From: Thermococcus sp.
Lineage (GTDB): Archaea > Methanobacteriota_B > Thermococci > Thermococcales > Thermococcaceae
NCBI GenBank assembly: GCA_027035445.1
Contig: JALVUT010000332.1
Location: forward strand, 1 to 7,016
Reading direction: 5' to 3'
Length of the DNA: 7,016 bases
Program-made: the position numbers and the translations under genes
Shown here: positions 5,258 through 7,016 of the stretch, piece by piece
Layout of the letters: each line of letters starts with the position of its first letter
Numbering within the stretch: position 1 is the stretch's first letter
The notes under the pieces: model-generated
The model's database searches: none
Told to the model about the DNA's origin: nothing
What the model saw: the letters and a program-made list of their open reading frames with translations, nothing else

Positions 5258-6489
5258 GACACCATCTCCAGTACCCTGGATGCTATGACCCCGGTGCTCA
5301 CGGTTCCAGTTTTCCACACCATGAGCTTGGCCCCCTGGCCTATCAGTGCTTTTCTAATGGCCTGTGTTTCGAGCCTTTTCAGTGTGTTTATATCTTTTTC
5401 ACGGCTTTTTACAATGTCAATGATCAGAAGAGGGGGTCGTGACCTGTACATACTTCTCAACGTGTAGGCTCCCCTCTTGAGGCTGTTCTCTTTTAGGGAG
5501 TTTACCTCTGTTATCAGGACTATGGTTGGTGAATAGTGGACTATCTGCCCTGCAATATCCTTTACGGCTTCGTCCAGACCCTCCCACCTGGAAGGCCTCC
5601 CCCCCTGGGCTGTCATCTCATGGAGGATTATCCTGAGGTGCTTGGAACCCGAAGAGGGCAGGATGAGCCGTCTCCTTCCGAGCACGTAGAGGCCAACATG
5701 GTACTCGTTCTCTAGGAGGTGACCGGCCAGCAGAGCCGCAAGTTCCACGGCCCTGGAATAAATTTCCCCTGGTCTCCCGGGCTCGGTATCTGGACTGGCG
5801 TCGACCATCAGCAATACGGTACCCCGCGACTCTCTTTCATACTCATTCGCCATTAGCTGTCCCGTTCTTGCAGTGGCCTTCCAGTTGATGACCTTCACAG
5901 AATCCCCTGGTTGGTAGTGCCTTACCTCCCTGAAGTCCATTGAGACGGCACCCCTAAGGGCTGCGCTGCCCCCGGGAAGGCCACGTCGTTTGAAACCTTT
6001 TCCGTGTATGATCGAGATGTTTGCCGGTAGGTCAACGCTTAGCCCGCTTTTGTCCCCGTACACTCCCCATGAACTTCTGATGCCGAGCGGGTTGAAGGAG
6101 AGCACTTCTGTCCTGGGTATCTCCAGCCGTCCCCAGGCTTCAGCCCTTAACCGGTACCGTACCGTAGTTTCCAGGGGTTTGATACCCTTGAACAGAACCC
6201 AGAGGGTCTTTCCCCCCGGTACTAACCCGGGATGGGGTCTCTCCCTGAGTATCAGGAGCCCGATACCCCTGCTAACCCTTACCCTCACCGAGACCTCAAC
6301 CTCTCCCCCCAGTTGAACGTGTCCTGTGGAAAGTGTCCTCTCTAGGTGTATTCCCCGGGGAGGATCCAGAAGGAGGCCAACACCGAGTATCGCGAGGGGG
6401 ACAACGGCGAGAACCAGCATCCCCGGTACCATGAAGAGGACTCCCATGACAATGGCCCAGAGGCTGTAACCCACTATCCTTCTCTTCAT
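5254..6489 (-). CDS. DUF58 family protein (membrane-anchored, von Willebrand A-like)
   Basis: A 411-residue protein. Two closely spaced hydrophobic segments (~8-22 and ~24-41) form an N-terminal hairpin anchor. A beta-rich stretch (~45-160) follows, including V-Q-L-G-G-E-V-E-V-S-V-R-V-R-V, typical of DUF58 proteins. The DUF58 signature lies at ~185-218: D-F-R-E-V-R-H-Y-Q-P-G-D, then I-N-W-K-A-T-A-R, then N-E-Y-E-R-E. A vWA-like core begins at ~224 (T-V-L-L-M-V-D230-A-S232-P-D234), giving a D-x-S-x-D version of the MIDAS D-x-S-x-S. DUF58 proteins usually accompany MoxR AAA+ ATPases and are thought to help assemble or activate metal-linked or cell-envelope complexes; the exact substrate here is unknown. 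ATG 6489 directly follows the TGA of the upstream gene (TGAATG), with a G-run (6496-6501) as a weak ribosome binding site. The 3' end overlaps the next gene by 4 bases, so this is the middle gene of an operon. Confidence 0.9.
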   Translation of the reverse strand: MKRRIVGYSLWAIVMGVLFMVPGMLVLAVVPLAILGVGLLLDPPRGIHLERTLSTGHVQLGGEVEVSVRVRVSRGIGLLILRERPHPGLVPGGKTLWVLFKGIKPLETTVRYRLRAEAWGRLEIPRTEVLSFNPLGIRSSWGVYGDKSGLSVDLPANISIIHGKGFKRRGLPGGSAALRGAVSMDFREVRHYQPGDSVKVINWKATARTGQLMANEYERESRGTVLLMVDASPDTEPGRPGEIYSRAVELAALLAGHLLENEYHVGLYVLGRRRLILPSSGSKHLRIILHEMTAQGGRPSRWEGLDEAVKDIAGQIVHYSPTIVLITEVNSLKENSLKRGAYTLRSMYRSRPPLLIIDIVKSREKDINTLKRLETQAIRKALIGQGAKLMVWKTGTVSTGVIASRVLEMVS

Positions 6490-7016
6490 TCACTGCCCCC
6501 CTTTTACCAGAAGGTCTATCTCCTCAAGAATCTCCTCCACAATCTTTCTCCTTCTCTCAACCTCCCTCCGGGCATAGGCCCTTTTCAACCAGGGTGGCAT
6601 CAGCTTTGGTATCCGAGCCTCTCTGTAGTCGCCAATTTTAGAGAGTACCCTCTCTAGATCCTTCCTTGTCGAGAGGGCGTCCCTTCCATAGTGAGCAATG
6701 TACGAGATCAGGCCGGCCTTCCGTCCACTGAGGATGAACTCCCTCACCACCTCTTCTCGTGGGGAGGGGATCCCTTTTGAAAGACTCCCCTCTTTTATGG
6801 CCTTCTCTGGGTGTCCCTCGGGGATCGTGGAGTACGCCCATACCGCGGCAACTACCAGTGCACCTGCCAGGGAGGCCCATTTTCCGTAGAAGGCCAGTGA
6901 TGGGTACCCTCTCATGAGCCTTCCGTTGAAATCCACGTATAAGCCTATAAAACCTCCCAGAAGTCCAATAGGAATAATAGAGGCATCTGCTCTGGGGCCC
7001 CATTTGTGGGATTTCG
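6490..7016 (-). CDS. Membrane protein of the DUF58 operon, N-terminus beyond the window
   Basis: At least 174 codons are visible, and the frame has no stop up to the right edge. The first in-frame start codon is GTG 6936, but 26 codons upstream of it are open and encode a hydrophobic segment (I-I-P-I-G-L-L-G-G-F-I-G-L-Y). GTG 6936 also lacks a well-spaced Shine-Dalgarno, since GGAGGT is 15 bases away. The real start therefore probably lies outside the window. Two membrane helices are visible (~11-27 and ~45-64, counted from the edge). A charged, helical cytoplasmic-type tail follows with P-R-E-E-V-V-R-E-F, R-I-P-K-L-M-P-P-W-L-K-R and a very basic/acidic C-terminal helix (R-R-E-V-E-R-R-R-K-I-V-E-E-I-L-E-E-I). 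I do not recognise a family. It abuts DUF58 with no gap between stop and start codons, so it likely belongs to the same complex. Confidence 0.75.
   Translation of the reverse strand, partial: KSHKWGPRADASIIPIGLLGGFIGLYVDFNGRLMRGYPSLAFYGKWASLAGALVVAAVWAYSTIPEGHPEKAIKEGSLSKGIPSPREEVVREFILSGRKAGLISYIAHYGRDALSTRKDLERVLSKIGDYREARIPKLMPPWLKRAYARREVERRRKIVEEILEEIDLLVKGGQ

Noticed and set aside
6638..7003. Alternative minus-strand open frame of 121 codons overlapping the rightmost membrane protein gene.
   Set aside because: Its product is rich in Arg/Gly/Cys with no recognisable fold, while the other frame encodes membrane helices and joins DUF58 precisely; it is a shadow frame.
1..7016. CRISPR repeats, insertion sequences, tRNA or rRNA genes.
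   Set aside because: No regularly spaced repeats, transposase motifs, terminal inverted repeats or RNA-gene landmarks were seen on reading either strand.

Overview
The window looks like a piece of a hyperthermophilic euryarchaeon, most likely a Thermococcus or Pyrococcus relative (Thermococcales). This is inferred from several signs. Genes are tightly packed and often overlap or abut. Shine-Dalgarno signals are of the GGTGA type, and AT-rich TATA-like elements sit about 30-35 bases before several starts. Arginine codons AGG/AGA are frequent, proteins are Lys/Glu-rich, and the gene families are typically archaeal (an AAA-less secreted S16 protease, a double winged-helix regulator, a DUF58 operon). 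No rRNA, tRNA, CRISPR array or mobile element is visible.

Layout. Positions 1-334 (+) hold the C-terminal end of an M20-family metallohydrolase. It converges, across an 11-base gap, on a large exported Lon-like (S16) protease (346-2271, -) with a signal peptide, an intact Ser/Lys dyad, a long helical region and a C-terminal membrane anchor. Next comes a two-gene unit on the minus strand: a double winged-helix regulator (2668-3180) whose 3' end overlaps the start of a three-helix membrane protein (start taken as 2675, end 2421). A 183-base divergent intergenic region (3181-3363) separates the regulator from a ferritin-like/rubrerythrin-type protein on the plus strand (3364-3861). In that protein two of the expected metal ligands appear to be replaced. 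It converges, with only two bases between stops, on a PH-like plus SHOCT protein (3864-4442, -). The right third is one minus-strand operon: a membrane protein that runs off the window edge (6490-7016), a DUF58 protein (5254-6489), and a polytopic membrane protein with a beta-rich tail (4478-5257). These are joined by directly abutting or 4-base overlapping stop/start codons.

How the parts may work together. The DUF58 operon resembles the common prokaryotic arrangement in which a MoxR-type AAA+ ATPase, a DUF58 protein and membrane proteins are co-transcribed. The ATPase would be expected just beyond position 7016. The regulator and its coupled membrane partner look like a small membrane-linked control module that could act on its own divergent promoter and on the ferritin-like gene. 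The S16 protease is probably a surface quality-control or processing enzyme, with no evident functional link to its neighbours.

Several starts were moved from the longest possible open frame: the ferritin-like gene to ATG 3364, the PH-SHOCT gene to ATG 4442, the polytopic membrane gene to ATG 5257 and the small membrane gene to ATG 2675. The rightmost frame is open to the window edge, so GTG 6936 is probably internal.
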